Shown piece by piece: positions 51,394 to 63,058 of a DNA stretch of 64,000 bases (position 1 is its first letter; the number at the start of each line of letters is the position of its first letter). Position numbers and translations under genes: made by a program. This DNA comes from Collimonas sp. OK242. Its GTDB lineage: Bacteria > Pseudomonadota > Gammaproteobacteria > Burkholderiales > Burkholderiaceae_D. The notes under the pieces were generated by a model that worked only from the letters and a program-made list of their open reading frames with translations, had not been told where the DNA came from and searched no databases. The stretch is taken from contig NZ_FNOR01000001.1 in the NCBI RefSeq assembly GCF_900107095.1, forward strand, positions 186,001-250,000, in the 5' to 3' direction.

Positions 51394-51984
51394 TTATTGA
51401 TGGCTGTAGCTATCCGGTTCCGTATCATTGATGCGACGCGCACCATTGAAGCGCGATTTCCAATAAGCCAGATCCATGCTTTCGATACGCACTTGGCCAC
51501 CGGCGGACGGGGCATGGATGAATTTATTGTCGCCCAGGTAAATACCCACGTGCGAGAAGCTGCGGCGCAACGTGTTATAGAACACCAGGTCGCCCGGCTT
51601 CAAATCCTGCTTGTCGACCTTTTCGCCGCTGCGGCTCAATTCCGCGGCGGTACGTGGGACGTTGACGCCCCAGGCATCCTTGAAGACATAGCGTACCAAA
51701 CCGCTGCAGTCCAGGCCGTTTTCGGGGCTATTGCCACCATATTTATAATGAATGCCGATCATGCCCATCGCGCTCACGGCCAGGCCCGAGGCTCGATCGG
51801 TAAATTGCTGGAGTTTGCTGCGGGTGCTGCTTGCTATCGGCCGCGGATCGATATCGGTGATATCGGAAGCGCGCGCGGGTGTGTACAGCAACAGCGTGGC
51901 GATCAGCGCGAAGGCAAGTGCAAATGTCTGGAATAGGGGAAAGGCTTCTTTGATCGACATCGTTATGGGTAGGCTCTGGGACAT
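51394..51984 (-). CDS. NlpC/P60 peptidoglycan endopeptidase, secreted
   Basis: A 196-residue protein with a signal peptide (YTPARA|SDI) and a C-terminal NlpC/P60 domain. The catalytic Cys is C93 in LDCSGLVRYV, with H145 in FSHVGIYLG and H157 in FIHAPS. It cleaves peptide stems of peptidoglycan. An ATG at 51960 is an equally possible start. It is convergent with the patatin-like gene. Confidence 0.9.
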   Translation of the reverse strand: MSQSLPITMSIKEAFPLFQTFALAFALIATLLLYTPARASDITDIDPRPIASSTRSKLQQFTDRASGLAVSAMGMIGIHYKYGGNSPENGLDCSGLVRYVFKDAWGVNVPRTAAELSRSGEKVDKQDLKPGDLVFYNTLRRSFSHVGIYLGDNKFIHAPSAGGQVRIESMDLAYWKSRFNGARRINDTEPDSYSHQ

Positions 51985-52298
51985 TACGATCGCACGAATG
52001 TAAGTGAATAAGAGGTACCTGTCAAATTTGGCAGGCGGCTGAGCGGTACTGCGTCATGTCACTGTGATAATTAAAGTCGGATAAATCTTGAAAATCGCAG
52101 AAATTTTCTTGCAATTGAAGTTTCCGTAAAGCAAATATCAAGCCAGGGTGTCAAGTTGAAATATCGAGTCGGAGTATTAAGCCGGACCACTAAGCCAAAA
52201 ATGCCGCGCCAGAAATAATCTGCCGGCAAAACGGTCGATGCGGATGCCTATTGCAGAGCACTAAAGTACAATAATCAGTTATTTCACAAGGAGCAAAA
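51985..52298. other. Intergenic region between the NlpC/P60 and GlcG-like genes
   Basis: 314 bp with promoters for two divergent genes. No gene or strong hairpin was noted. AAGGAG lies 8 bp before the GlcG-like start. Confidence 0.5.
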
Positions 52299-52709
52299 AT
52301 GAAATCGAAACAAGTTTTGACACTCGACGATGTAAAGAAAATTGCGGCAGCTGCTGAGGCTGAGGCGCTCAAGAACCGTTGGGCTGTCACAATTTCGATC
52401 GTGGATGACGGCGGTCACCTGCTATGGTTGCAACGCATGGACGGCTGTGCGCCGATTTCGGCCCATATCGCCCCCGCCAAGGCCAAGACCGCGGCCCTGG
52501 GCCAGCGTGAATCGAAGATTTACGAAGACATGATCAACAATGGTCGTTTCTCGTTCATTACCGCCCCTAACCTGGAAGGCTTGCTGGAGGGCGGAGTGCC
52601 GATCCTGGTTGGCGGCGAATATCTGGGTGCAGTTGGCGTTTCCGGCGTGAAGTCGAGCGAAGATGTGCAAATCGCTAAGGCGGGTATTGCTGCCTTGGGC
52701 GCCGCTTAA
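52299..52709 (+). CDS. GlcG/HbpS-family protein
   Basis: A 136-residue protein with a GlcG/HbpS (DUF336) fold. It shows LTLDDVKKIAAAAEAEALKN, VDDGGHLLWLQRMDG, AKTAALGQRES and GGVPILVGGEYLGAVGVSGV. Members bind heme or cobalamin-like ligands, or are uncharacterised. It has no signal peptide. It stands alone, and a long perfect palindrome lies 93 bp downstream. Confidence 0.85.
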   Translation: MKSKQVLTLDDVKKIAAAAEAEALKNRWAVTISIVDDGGHLLWLQRMDGCAPISAHIAPAKAKTAALGQRESKIYEDMINNGRFSFITAPNLEGLLEGGVPILVGGEYLGAVGVSGVKSSEDVQIAKAGIAALGAA

Positions 52710-52802
52710 GTCGGATGATGGAAATGCGGTTAGCCGCGCTGGCCGGCGCTGTTGGATGGTGCAGATCGGCGACGGCAACCGTGTTGTTCGCGCAGGGATT
52801 AA

Positions 52803-52842
52803 GGCAGCTTGCCGGTTCGGCATGCCGAACCGGCAAGCTGCC
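52803..52842. repeat. 40-bp perfect palindrome
   Basis: The left arm GGCAGCTTGCCGGTTCGGCA (52803-52822) and the right arm (52823-52842) are exact reverse complements with no spacer. There is no following T run, so it is not a classical terminator, although it could act as one for the GlcG-like gene or form a cruciform. Confidence 0.97.
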
Positions 52843-52974
52843 CATTATTGGCAGTTGGATTGATAACCAAGGCGCTGTTCGTCAGTATTGTTGACAATTA
52901 AATCATGGTCATTGATTTTTCATGATTTTTCGTAATTATTTATGCGAAAATCCTCGGCTTGGCGTCTGGCCGGA

Positions 52975-53003
52975 TTGCCGGGCAGGGCGTTGTCGGCTAT
53001 AAT
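52975..53003 (+). promoter_or_regulatory. Sigma-70 promoter of carAB
   Basis: TTGCCG (52975-52980) and a perfect TATAAT (52998-53003) are separated by 17 bp. The carA start lies 154 bp further on, leaving a transcribed leader of about 145 bases in which no clear attenuator hairpin plus T run was seen. Confidence 0.8.
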
Positions 53004-53157
53004 TGCAGGGTTTAGCCCAATTTACTCCGCCGTAGCGCATACCACCATCCATCTCGTCCCAAAAAGACTATAAAAGCCGCCAAATCGTCACTGTTTGGGG
53101 TTTCATAGCGGTCGTTTGGCGCAGCGCAGCGGCGGTAACAACATCAGGAGTTACCCC

Positions 53158-54328
53158 TTGCAGCCATTTTTTTCTGGCCTCACCGTACCGGCCATCCTTG
53201 CGCTAGCAGATGGGACGATTTTCAAAGGTATTTCAATTGGCGCCGTTGGTCATACGACTGGCGAAGTCGTATTCAATACCGCCATGACCGGCTACCAGGA
53301 AATCCTCACCGATCCAAGCTATAGCCGCCAGATCGTCACCCTCACTTATCCGCATATCGGCAATACCGGCGTCAATAAAGAGGATGTCGAGTCCTCCCGG
53401 ATTCATGCCGCCGGCCTGATCATTCGCGATCTGCCGCGCCTGGTATCGAATTTCCGTTCCACCCAAACACTCGATGCCTACCTGCAAGAGTCGAATATCG
53501 TTGCCATCGCCGGCATCGATACGCGCAAGCTGACACGCATTTTGCGCGAAAAAGGTGCGCAGGGCGGCGCCATCGTCGCCGGCGAGCCGGACATCGCTGC
53601 GGCTACCGCAAAAGCGCTGGAACTGGCGCGCGGTTTCCCCGGCCTGGCCGGCATGGACCTGGCCAAGGTGGTGTCGACCGCCAAGGCCTACAGCTGGAGC
53701 GAGACTGAGTGGCGTCTCGGCCGCGGCTACGATCAGCAAATCACGCCCAAGTATCATGTGGTGGCGTTTGACTACGGCGTCAAATTCAACATCCTGCGCA
53801 TGCTGGCGCAACGCGGCTGCAAGATTACCGTATTGCCGGCGCAAGCTTCCGCTGCCGATGCGCTGGCGCTCAATCCGGACGGCATTTTCCTGTCTAACGG
53901 CCCTGGCGACCCGGAGCCGTGCGATTACGCGATTGCCGCCGTCAAGGAATTGATCGAGCGCGCGATTCCGACTTTCGGCATCTGCCTCGGCCACCAGATC
54001 ATGGCGCTGGCATCCGGCGCCAAGACGCTCAAGATGAAGTTCGGCCACCATGGCGCCAATCATCCGGTGCAGGACCTGGATAGCAAGCAAGTGCTGATCA
54101 CATCGCAAAACCACGGTTTCGCAGTGGATGGCGCAACCCTGCCGGCCAATTGCCGCGTGACGCACGTATCGCTGTTCGACGGTTCGCTGCAGGGCTTCGC
54201 CCGCACCGACAAGCCGGCATTCTGCTTCCAGGGCCACCCGGAAGCGTCGCCTGGCCCGCATGACATCGCCCCCTTGTTCGATCGTTTCATTCAGCTGATG
54301 AGTCAAACGATGTTGGAGAAAAATAAAA

Positions 54329-54336
<8 letters not shown>
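53158..54336 (+). CDS. carA: Carbamoyl-phosphate synthase small subunit
   Basis: About 392 residues. The glutamine amidotransferase domain has the catalytic Cys in FGICLGHQ and the His/Glu in [15 protein letters not shown]. The N-terminal region is [15 protein letters not shown]. It hydrolyses glutamine to feed ammonia to CarB for arginine and pyrimidine synthesis. The start is assigned as TTG at 53158 because CAGGAG lies 7 bp upstream and the length fits; a frame-matched ATG at 53095 would lack these. Confidence 0.94.
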
Positions 54337-57550
<3,214 letters not shown>

Positions 57551-57557
57551 GGTCAGA

Positions 57558-57583
57558 TCAGGATGCGCCTAGGCGCATCCTGA
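57558..57583. repeat. 26-bp perfect palindrome after carB
   Basis: The arm TCAGGATGCGCCT at 57558-57570 is followed directly by its reverse complement. It lies 8 bp after the carB stop. No T run follows, so if it terminates transcription it would be Rho-assisted or inefficient. Confidence 0.9.
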
Positions 57584-57649
57584 ATCGCTTCCGGGCTGCA
57601 TTGGCGTCTGGAAGCCGCCGAAACGTACAATTTAGCTACAGAAGTTCCT

Positions 57650-57697
57650 GCGGAGGTCATGAGCGCACCCTTTTTTCGGTACGTTTTTGACCTCCGC
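57650..57697. repeat. 10-bp inverted repeat upstream of greA
   Basis: GCGGAGGTCA (57650-57659) and TGACCTCCGC (57688-57697) are separated by 28 bp containing a C/T-rich stretch. It is in the greA leader and could form an RNA stem or bind a regulator. Confidence 0.8.
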
Positions 57698-57752
57698 GAC
57701 CTTTTATTGCGTGCGTGATAATCCCATTTAAATTTTTTTGAATACCATCCCT

Positions 57753-58229
57753 ATGAGCTCAGTACCTCTTACCAAGCATGGCGCACAATTGTTGAAAGAT
57801 GAATTACATCATTTGAAAACGAAGGAGCGTCAAGCTGTCATCAAAGCCATCGCAGAAGCACGCGCACATGGCGATCTTTCGGAAAACGCGGATTATGATG
57901 CGGCGAAAGAGCGGCAAGGTTTCGTCGAGGGCCGGATTGCCGACCTGGAGGGGAAGCTGGGAGCCGCGCAGGTTATTGATCCGGCAACCCTGGATGCGGA
58001 CGGGCGCGTGGTGTTTGCCTCTACGGTCGATCTGGAAGACCTGGAATCGGGCGATAAGGTAACTTATCAAATCGTCGGCACCGATGAAGCCGACATCAAG
58101 TCGGCCAAGGTTTCCGTGACCTCGCCGATCGCACGTGCGCTGATCGGCAAGACCGCCGGCGACGTGGTCGGCGTGCAAGCGCCATCCGGCATCCGCGAAT
58201 ATGAAATTCTGGAAGTCCGCTACATCTAA
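57753..58229 (+). CDS. greA: Transcription elongation factor GreA
   Basis: 158 residues, the normal length. The N-terminal coiled coil carries the conserved acidic tip in ENADYDAAKERQGFVEGRI, and the C-terminal domain shows LIGKTAGDVVGVQAPSG. GreA reactivates RNA polymerase that has backtracked by stimulating transcript cleavage. The ATG at 57753 is preferred over a TTG at 57738 on length. No clear ribosome binding site is visible. Confidence 0.96.
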   Translation: MSSVPLTKHGAQLLKDELHHLKTKERQAVIKAIAEARAHGDLSENADYDAAKERQGFVEGRIADLEGKLGAAQVIDPATLDADGRVVFASTVDLEDLESGDKVTYQIVGTDEADIKSAKVSVTSPIARALIGKTAGDVVGVQAPSGIREYEILEVRYI

Positions 58230-58322
58230 AGCTGGTGCGTCGGGCAGCGTCGCATGCGGCTGAAGCCTTGAGAATGCTTTGAGTGTAATTAGAGCGGCTT
58301 GATCAGAAACCCGGGAGTGGCA

Positions 58323-58784
58323 ATGCTTGTAGTAAGACTCAGATTGTTAATCGCCACCTTATGGGTGGGTAGTCTGTGGACGGTTGGTTATCTGGTCGCG
58401 CCGGCGTTGTTCGCCACCTTGCCCGACCGCGCGCTGGCCGGCACCATCGCCGGCAGCCTGTTCCGGATCGAGGCTTGGTTGACGATAGCCTGCGGCGTAG
58501 CCTTGATCCTGTTGTTCAGCTACAGAACCTATGACGATGCAGCACCGTTGCGCAAGACATTGCTGAAGCTGACGCTGGCGATGCTGATTTGTACCCTGGT
58601 CGGTTATTTCGGTATCCAGCCATTCATGGCCAGCTTGCGTGAAGCGTCTGCGGCAACCGGCGGTGTGATGAGCGACGGCGCCAGGACGCAGTTCGGGATT
58701 CTGCACGGCGTTGCCAGCGGCATCTTCCTGATCCAGAGTTTGTTGGGAGTGGGGCTGATTCTGCGCTTACGCAGTTTGCGCTAG
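58323..58784 (+). CDS. DUF4149-domain membrane protein
   Basis: About 153 residues with four predicted membrane helices (IATLWVGSLWTVGYLVAPALF, AWLTIACGVALILLFS, LTLAMLICTLVGYFGIQPFM and a C-terminal one). The motif WVGSLWTVGYLVAPALF is typical of DUF4149. The function is unknown. The start at 58323 is preferred because GGGAG lies 5 bp upstream. It is commonly found after greA in betaproteobacteria. Confidence 0.8.
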   Translation: MLVVRLRLLIATLWVGSLWTVGYLVAPALFATLPDRALAGTIAGSLFRIEAWLTIACGVALILLFSYRTYDDAAPLRKTLLKLTLAMLICTLVGYFGIQPFMASLREASAATGGVMSDGARTQFGILHGVASGIFLIQSLLGVGLILRLRSLR

Positions 58785-58833
58785 AGCGCCGTCATGGTTG
58801 CCGCAGTCGCTGCAGCAACCATAAACGTCAGCA

Positions 58834-59304
58834 TTAACGGCCCAATGCCGATTTCTTGCCGCTTTTCTGACGCGGTTTGGCGCGCTTGATGTTGCCGCCC
58901 TGGGTCACGCGTTCATTGCCCTTTACCATGACCTTGGTCACCGATGGCCGCTTGGTGCCGCTGGGGCTTGGTTTGACGATGGTCACTTCGCGCATGCCTC
59001 TGCCGCGCGTTTCGCTACGTTCTTTGGCCGCATCTTTTTGCGGGCGGTACAGGACCAGCAGTTTGCCGATGTGTTGTACCGGCGCTGCATTGAGTTTTTC
59101 GCAAATAGTTTCGTAGATGGCAATCCGTGCCTCGCGATCATCACCGAATACACGCACTTTAATCAGGCCATGGGCGTTCAGGCTGGCATCGATCTCTTTC
59201 ATCAGGGATGGTTTTAAGCCATCATCGCTGATCAGGACCACCGGATCCAGTCCGTGGGCTTGGGAACGGAGCTCGCTACGCTCGGCGGATGTAAGTTTCA
59301 ACAT
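58834..59304 (-). CDS. yhbY: YhbY-family CRM-domain RNA-binding protein
   Basis: A 156-residue protein. The CRM domain (about 1-97) shows LTSAERSELRSQAHGLDPVVLIS, the KVRVFGDDREAR core and the HIGKLLVLYRP strand. YhbY associates with pre-50S ribosomes. It carries a Lys/Arg-rich C-terminal tail of about 58 residues that is absent from the 97-residue E. coli protein. It is divergent from the rRNA methyltransferase gene rlmE, 31 bp away. Confidence 0.9.
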   Translation of the reverse strand: MLKLTSAERSELRSQAHGLDPVVLISDDGLKPSLMKEIDASLNAHGLIKVRVFGDDREARIAIYETICEKLNAAPVQHIGKLLVLYRPQKDAAKERSETRGRGMREVTIVKPSPSGTKRPSVTKVMVKGNERVTQGGNIKRAKPRQKSGKKSALGR

Positions 59305-59335
59305 AAAAATTCCTTAAAAACGGTATTCTACGCGA

Positions 59336-59980
59336 ATGGCAAAGAAGAAATTAAACAAAAACTGGTTGCACGACCACATTAACGATCCTTACGTGAAGCT
59401 GGCGCAGAAAGAAGGCTATCGTGCGCGGGCGGCTTACAAGCTAAAAGAAATCGACGAAATGGACAAGCTGATCAAGCCTGGCCAGATCATTGTCGACCTC
59501 GGGTCCACCCCGGGCAGCTGGTCGCAATACGCTCGCAACAAGCTGGCCGGTCAGGACGGCGGCGGCATCCATGGCATGATCATCGGCCTGGACATCTTGC
59601 CGATGGAGCCGATTGCCGACGTGTATTTCATCCAGGGTGATTTCCGCGAAGCGGACAGCTTGCGCCAGCTGGAGCGTTTGCTGGAAGGGCGTAAGGTGGA
59701 TTTGGTATTGTCCGACATGGCGCCCAACCTGTCCGGCATCGCTATCTCGGATGCGGCCCGGGTCGAGGAAATTATCGATTTGGCAATTGAATTCGCGCAG
59801 CAACACATGAAACCAGGCGGAGCCTTGCTGGCAAAATGTTTTAACGGCACCGGTTACAATGAAGTATTGATGAAATTCCGCCAGGAATTCAAAACCGTGG
59901 CCTCCAGAAAGCCGAAAGCCAGCCGCGATAAATCGTCAGAAATCTTCTTGCTTGGAAAGATATTGAAGAATCCGCGGTAA
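59336..59980 (+). CDS. rlmE: 23S rRNA (uridine-2'-O-)-methyltransferase RlmE
   Basis: A 214-residue FtsJ/RrmJ-family methyltransferase. The SAM-binding loop is [14 protein letters not shown], the catalytic Asp is in [10 protein letters not shown], and the K-D-K-E set is completed by Lys in AKCFNG. It methylates U2552 of 23S rRNA. The order rlmE-ftsH-folP-glmM is widely conserved. The gene begins directly next to the divergent yhbY promoter region. Confidence 0.95.
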   Translation: MAKKKLNKNWLHDHINDPYVKLAQKEGYRARAAYKLKEIDEMDKLIKPGQIIVDLGSTPGSWSQYARNKLAGQDGGGIHGMIIGLDILPMEPIADVYFIQGDFREADSLRQLERLLEGRKVDLVLSDMAPNLSGIAISDAARVEEIIDLAIEFAQQHMKPGGALLAKCFNGTGYNEVLMKFRQEFKTVASRKPKASRDKSSEIFLLGKILKNPR

Positions 59981-60116
59981 TTAACAAGTTTTCCTTGATT
60001 TATCATGGGTGCGGCCGCATATCCAAACTAGCAAGCCGTACCCATTCCGAGTAAAATCTAAGGAATACCTCGAAGCTGTACCTATGTCAGGCGCGCAGCG
60101 CGTCCAAGGAGTTCTA

Positions 60117-62003
60117 GTGAACAACATGTTTTCCAAAGCCGCCATATGGGTGGTCATCGCCCTGGTGCTTTTCACCGTATTCAAGCAGTTCGACGGGCGC
60201 GGACTGGCTAGCGGCGCCGGACCGATCGCCTATTCCGACCTCATCAGCGAAATACGGTCAGGCCATATCACCGATGCCACGATTGAAGATCGCAGCATTG
60301 TTGCCACTACTTCGGACGGTAAAAAAGTCAAGACCGCCATCACGTCGCTGGATCGCGGCCTGATCGGCGACCTGGTTAACAATAACGTCAAATTCGAGAT
60401 CAAGCAGCCGGAAGAACCATCATTCCTGCAGCAGATCTTCATCTCATGGTTCCCGATGATCCTGTTGCTGGGGGTCTGGATTTTCTTCATGCGTCAAATG
60501 CAGGGCGGCGGCAAGGGCGGGGCGTTCTCGTTCGGTAAGTCGAAGGCCCGCATGCTGGATGAAAATAGCAATACCGTTACTTTTGGCGATGTTGCCGGTT
60601 GCGATGAGGCCAAGGAAGAAGTGTCCGAACTGGTCGATTTTCTGCGTGACCCGACCAAGTTCCAGAAACTCGGCGGCCGCATTCCGCACGGCGTTCTGCT
60701 GGTCGGCCCACCAGGTACCGGTAAGACTTTGCTGGCCCGTGCGATTGCCGGTGAAGCGAAAGTGCCGTTCTTTACCATTTCCGGTTCCGACTTCGTCGAA
60801 ATGTTTGTCGGTGTCGGCGCATCGCGGGTACGCGACATGTTCGAAAACGCAAAAAAACATGCTCCCTGCATTATTTTCATTGATGAAATCGATGCAGTCG
60901 GCCGCCATCGCGGCGCCGGCATGGGCGGCGGCAATGACGAACGCGAACAAACGCTGAACCAGATGCTGGTTGAGATGGATGGCTTCGAAGCCAATTCCGG
61001 CGTGATCGTGATCGCTGCCACCAACCGTTCCGATGTGCTCGACAAAGCGTTGCTGCGTCCGGGTCGTTTCGATCGTCAGGTGGTGGTTGGCTTGCCGGAT
61101 ATCCGCGGCCGCGAACAGATTCTGAACGTCCACATGCGCAAGGTGCCGATTTCCACCGACGTCAAAGCCGACATCCTGGCGCGCGGTACGCCTGGCTTCT
61201 CAGGCGCCGACCTGGCCAATCTGGTCAATGAAGCTGCCCTGTTTGCTGCCCGTCGCGCCAAGCGTCTGGTCGAGATGCAGGATTTCGAGGATGCCAAGGA
61301 CAAGATCGTCATGGGCCCTGAGCGCAAGTCTGCAGTGATGCGTGAAGAAGAACGCCGCAATACGGCCTATCACGAATCCGGCCATGCGGTGGTAGCCAAG
61401 CTGCTGCCGAAAGCCGATCCGGTGCACAAGGTCACCATCATGCCGCGTGGCTTTGCCCTTGGTCTGACCTGGCAATTGCCGGAACACGACCGCGTCAACA
61501 TGTACAAGGACAAGATGCTGGAAGAAATCGCCATCCTGTTCGGCGGCCGTATTTCAGAAGAGATTTTCATGCACCAGATGTCGACGGGCGCCTCGAACGA
61601 CTTTGAACGCGCCACCAAGCTGGCGCGGGCGATGGTTACGCGTTACGGCATGTCTGAGACCCTGGGCACCATGGTCTACGAAGATACCGAGCAGGACGCC
61701 TACTTCGGCCGCTCGTCCTCGAAAACAGTATCGGAAGCGACCCAGCAAAAGGTCGACGCCGAGATTCGCAGCATTCTCGATCAGCAATATGCCTTGTCGC
61801 GCCGCCTGCTGGAGGAAAACAAGGACAAGGTTGAAGCGATGACCAAGGCCCTGCTGGATTGGGAAACCATCGATGCCGATCAGATCAACGACATCATGGA
61901 AGGTCTCGATCCACGCCTGCCGAAGGCCGGCAGTTCGGTCCGGAAAGCGCCTAGCGACAATTCATCCGGCGGCGTCTCGCCGACTGCTACCGCACCGGCC
62001 TGA
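60117..62003 (+). CDS. ftsH: ATP-dependent zinc metalloprotease FtsH
   Basis: About 628 residues. Two N-terminal membrane helices ([18 protein letters not shown] and [12 protein letters not shown]), an AAA domain ([29 protein letters not shown]) and the zinc-protease motif HESGH appear in that order. It degrades membrane and regulatory proteins. GTG at 60117 is assigned as the start: AAGGAG lies 5 bp upstream and it gives the usual [11 protein letters not shown] start. An ATG at 60009 would add 36 atypical residues. Confidence 0.95.
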   Translation: MNNMFSKAAIWVVIALVLFTVFKQFDGRGLASGAGPIAYSDLISEIRSGHITDATIEDRSIVATTSDGKKVKTAITSLDRGLIGDLVNNNVKFEIKQPEEPSFLQQIFISWFPMILLLGVWIFFMRQMQGGGKGGAFSFGKSKARMLDENSNTVTFGDVAGCDEAKEEVSELVDFLRDPTKFQKLGGRIPHGVLLVGPPGTGKTLLARAIAGEAKVPFFTISGSDFVEMFVGVGASRVRDMFENAKKHAPCIIFIDEIDAVGRHRGAGMGGGNDEREQTLNQMLVEMDGFEANSGVIVIAATNRSDVLDKALLRPGRFDRQVVVGLPDIRGREQILNVHMRKVPISTDVKADILARGTPGFSGADLANLVNEAALFAARRAKRLVEMQDFEDAKDKIVMGPERKSAVMREEERRNTAYHESGHAVVAKLLPKADPVHKVTIMPRGFALGLTWQLPEHDRVNMYKDKMLEEIAILFGGRISEEIFMHQMSTGASNDFERATKLARAMVTRYGMSETLGTMVYEDTEQDAYFGRSSSKTVSEATQQKVDAEIRSILDQQYALSRRLLEENKDKVEAMTKALLDWETIDADQINDIMEGLDPRLPKAGSSVRKAPSDNSSGGVSPTATAPA

Positions 62004-62065
62004 TCCGGTCCGGCGCGCCTGCCAGGTCAACAGGCCCTGGACGCAGCTTGTGAAATCGTATAAGC

Positions 62066-62096
62066 AAGGGTGAGGAGCAATCCTCGCCCTTTTTAT
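62066..62096 (+). terminator. Terminator after ftsH
   Basis: An AAGGGTGAGGA / TCCTCGCCCTT stem (one G-T wobble) with a 4-base loop, followed by TTTT, lies 60 bp after the ftsH stop. folP therefore probably has its own promoter or is read through. Confidence 0.75.
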
Positions 62097-62147
62097 TTAT
62101 CTTCGCACGCTTAAAATCCATTCTTTAGATCCATTCCATTTTTCAAT

Positions 62148-62993
62148 ATGCAAGAATATTTCCAATGCGGCCGTTACCGGCTCCCGGTCAATACCCCGCA
62201 AGCGCGGCCGCTGGTGATGGGTATCCTCAACATCACGCCCGATTCATTTTCCGACGGCGGACAATTTCAGTCACTTGAATTCGCCTTGTCACATGCCGAG
62301 CAGATGATTGCGGACGGCGTCGATATCATCGACATAGGCGGCGAGTCGAGCCGCCCTGGCAGTCCGGCGCTATCGCTGGAAGAAGAACTGGACCGGGTCA
62401 TGCCGGCCATTTACGCTCTGCGCGATTGCGGCAAACCGCTTTCCATCGATACCTATAAGCCGGCCGTAATGCGCGAAGCGCTTGCCGCCGGCGTCGACCT
62501 GATCAATGACATTAACGGCTTGCGTGCTCCCGGCGCCTTGGAGGCGGTACGCGACAGTGATTGCGGCTTGTGCATCATGCACATGCAGGCAGATCCGCAA
62601 ACCATGCAAATCAAGCCGGAATACCAGGATGTCGTGGCAGAAGTCAGCGCTTTCTTGCTGGAGCGGGTGGCGGTGCTGGAACTGGCAGGGATAGCGCGAA
62701 ATCGTATCAGCATCGATCCGGGCTTTGGCTTTGGCAAGACCTTGGCGCATAATGTTGCCTTGTTGCAAAGCATGGGAGATATTCAACGTGCGCTGGATTT
62801 GCCTTTGCTGGCGGGAATCTCGCGCAAAACCATGCTGGGGGAGTTGACCGGCAAACCGGTGGAGCGGCGCCTTGCGGGTAGTCTTGCGGCGGCTTTGGCG
62901 GCGGTTTCACAGGGTGCTAAGATGGTCCGGGTGCATGACGTGGCGGAGACGGTAGACGCGCTCAAGGTATGGCAGGCGGCGCAGCGGAAATAA
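62148..62993 (+). CDS. folP: Dihydropteroate synthase
   Basis: A 281-residue TIM-barrel enzyme. It shows MGILNITPDSFSDGG, DIGGESSRPGS, SIDTYKP, DPGFGFGKT and GISRKTMLG. It condenses pABA with the pterin pyrophosphate in folate synthesis and is the sulfonamide target. It is followed 65 bp later by glmM. Confidence 0.96.
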   Translation: MQEYFQCGRYRLPVNTPQARPLVMGILNITPDSFSDGGQFQSLEFALSHAEQMIADGVDIIDIGGESSRPGSPALSLEEELDRVMPAIYALRDCGKPLSIDTYKPAVMREALAAGVDLINDINGLRAPGALEAVRDSDCGLCIMHMQADPQTMQIKPEYQDVVAEVSAFLLERVAVLELAGIARNRISIDPGFGFGKTLAHNVALLQSMGDIQRALDLPLLAGISRKTMLGELTGKPVERRLAGSLAAALAAVSQGAKMVRVHDVAETVDALKVWQAAQRK

Positions 62994-63058
62994 GTAAGCT
63001 GTAATACCCAAGCCGCAATATGGCAGTGATTGACTAGAGAATTTGAATGAAGGCTGAG

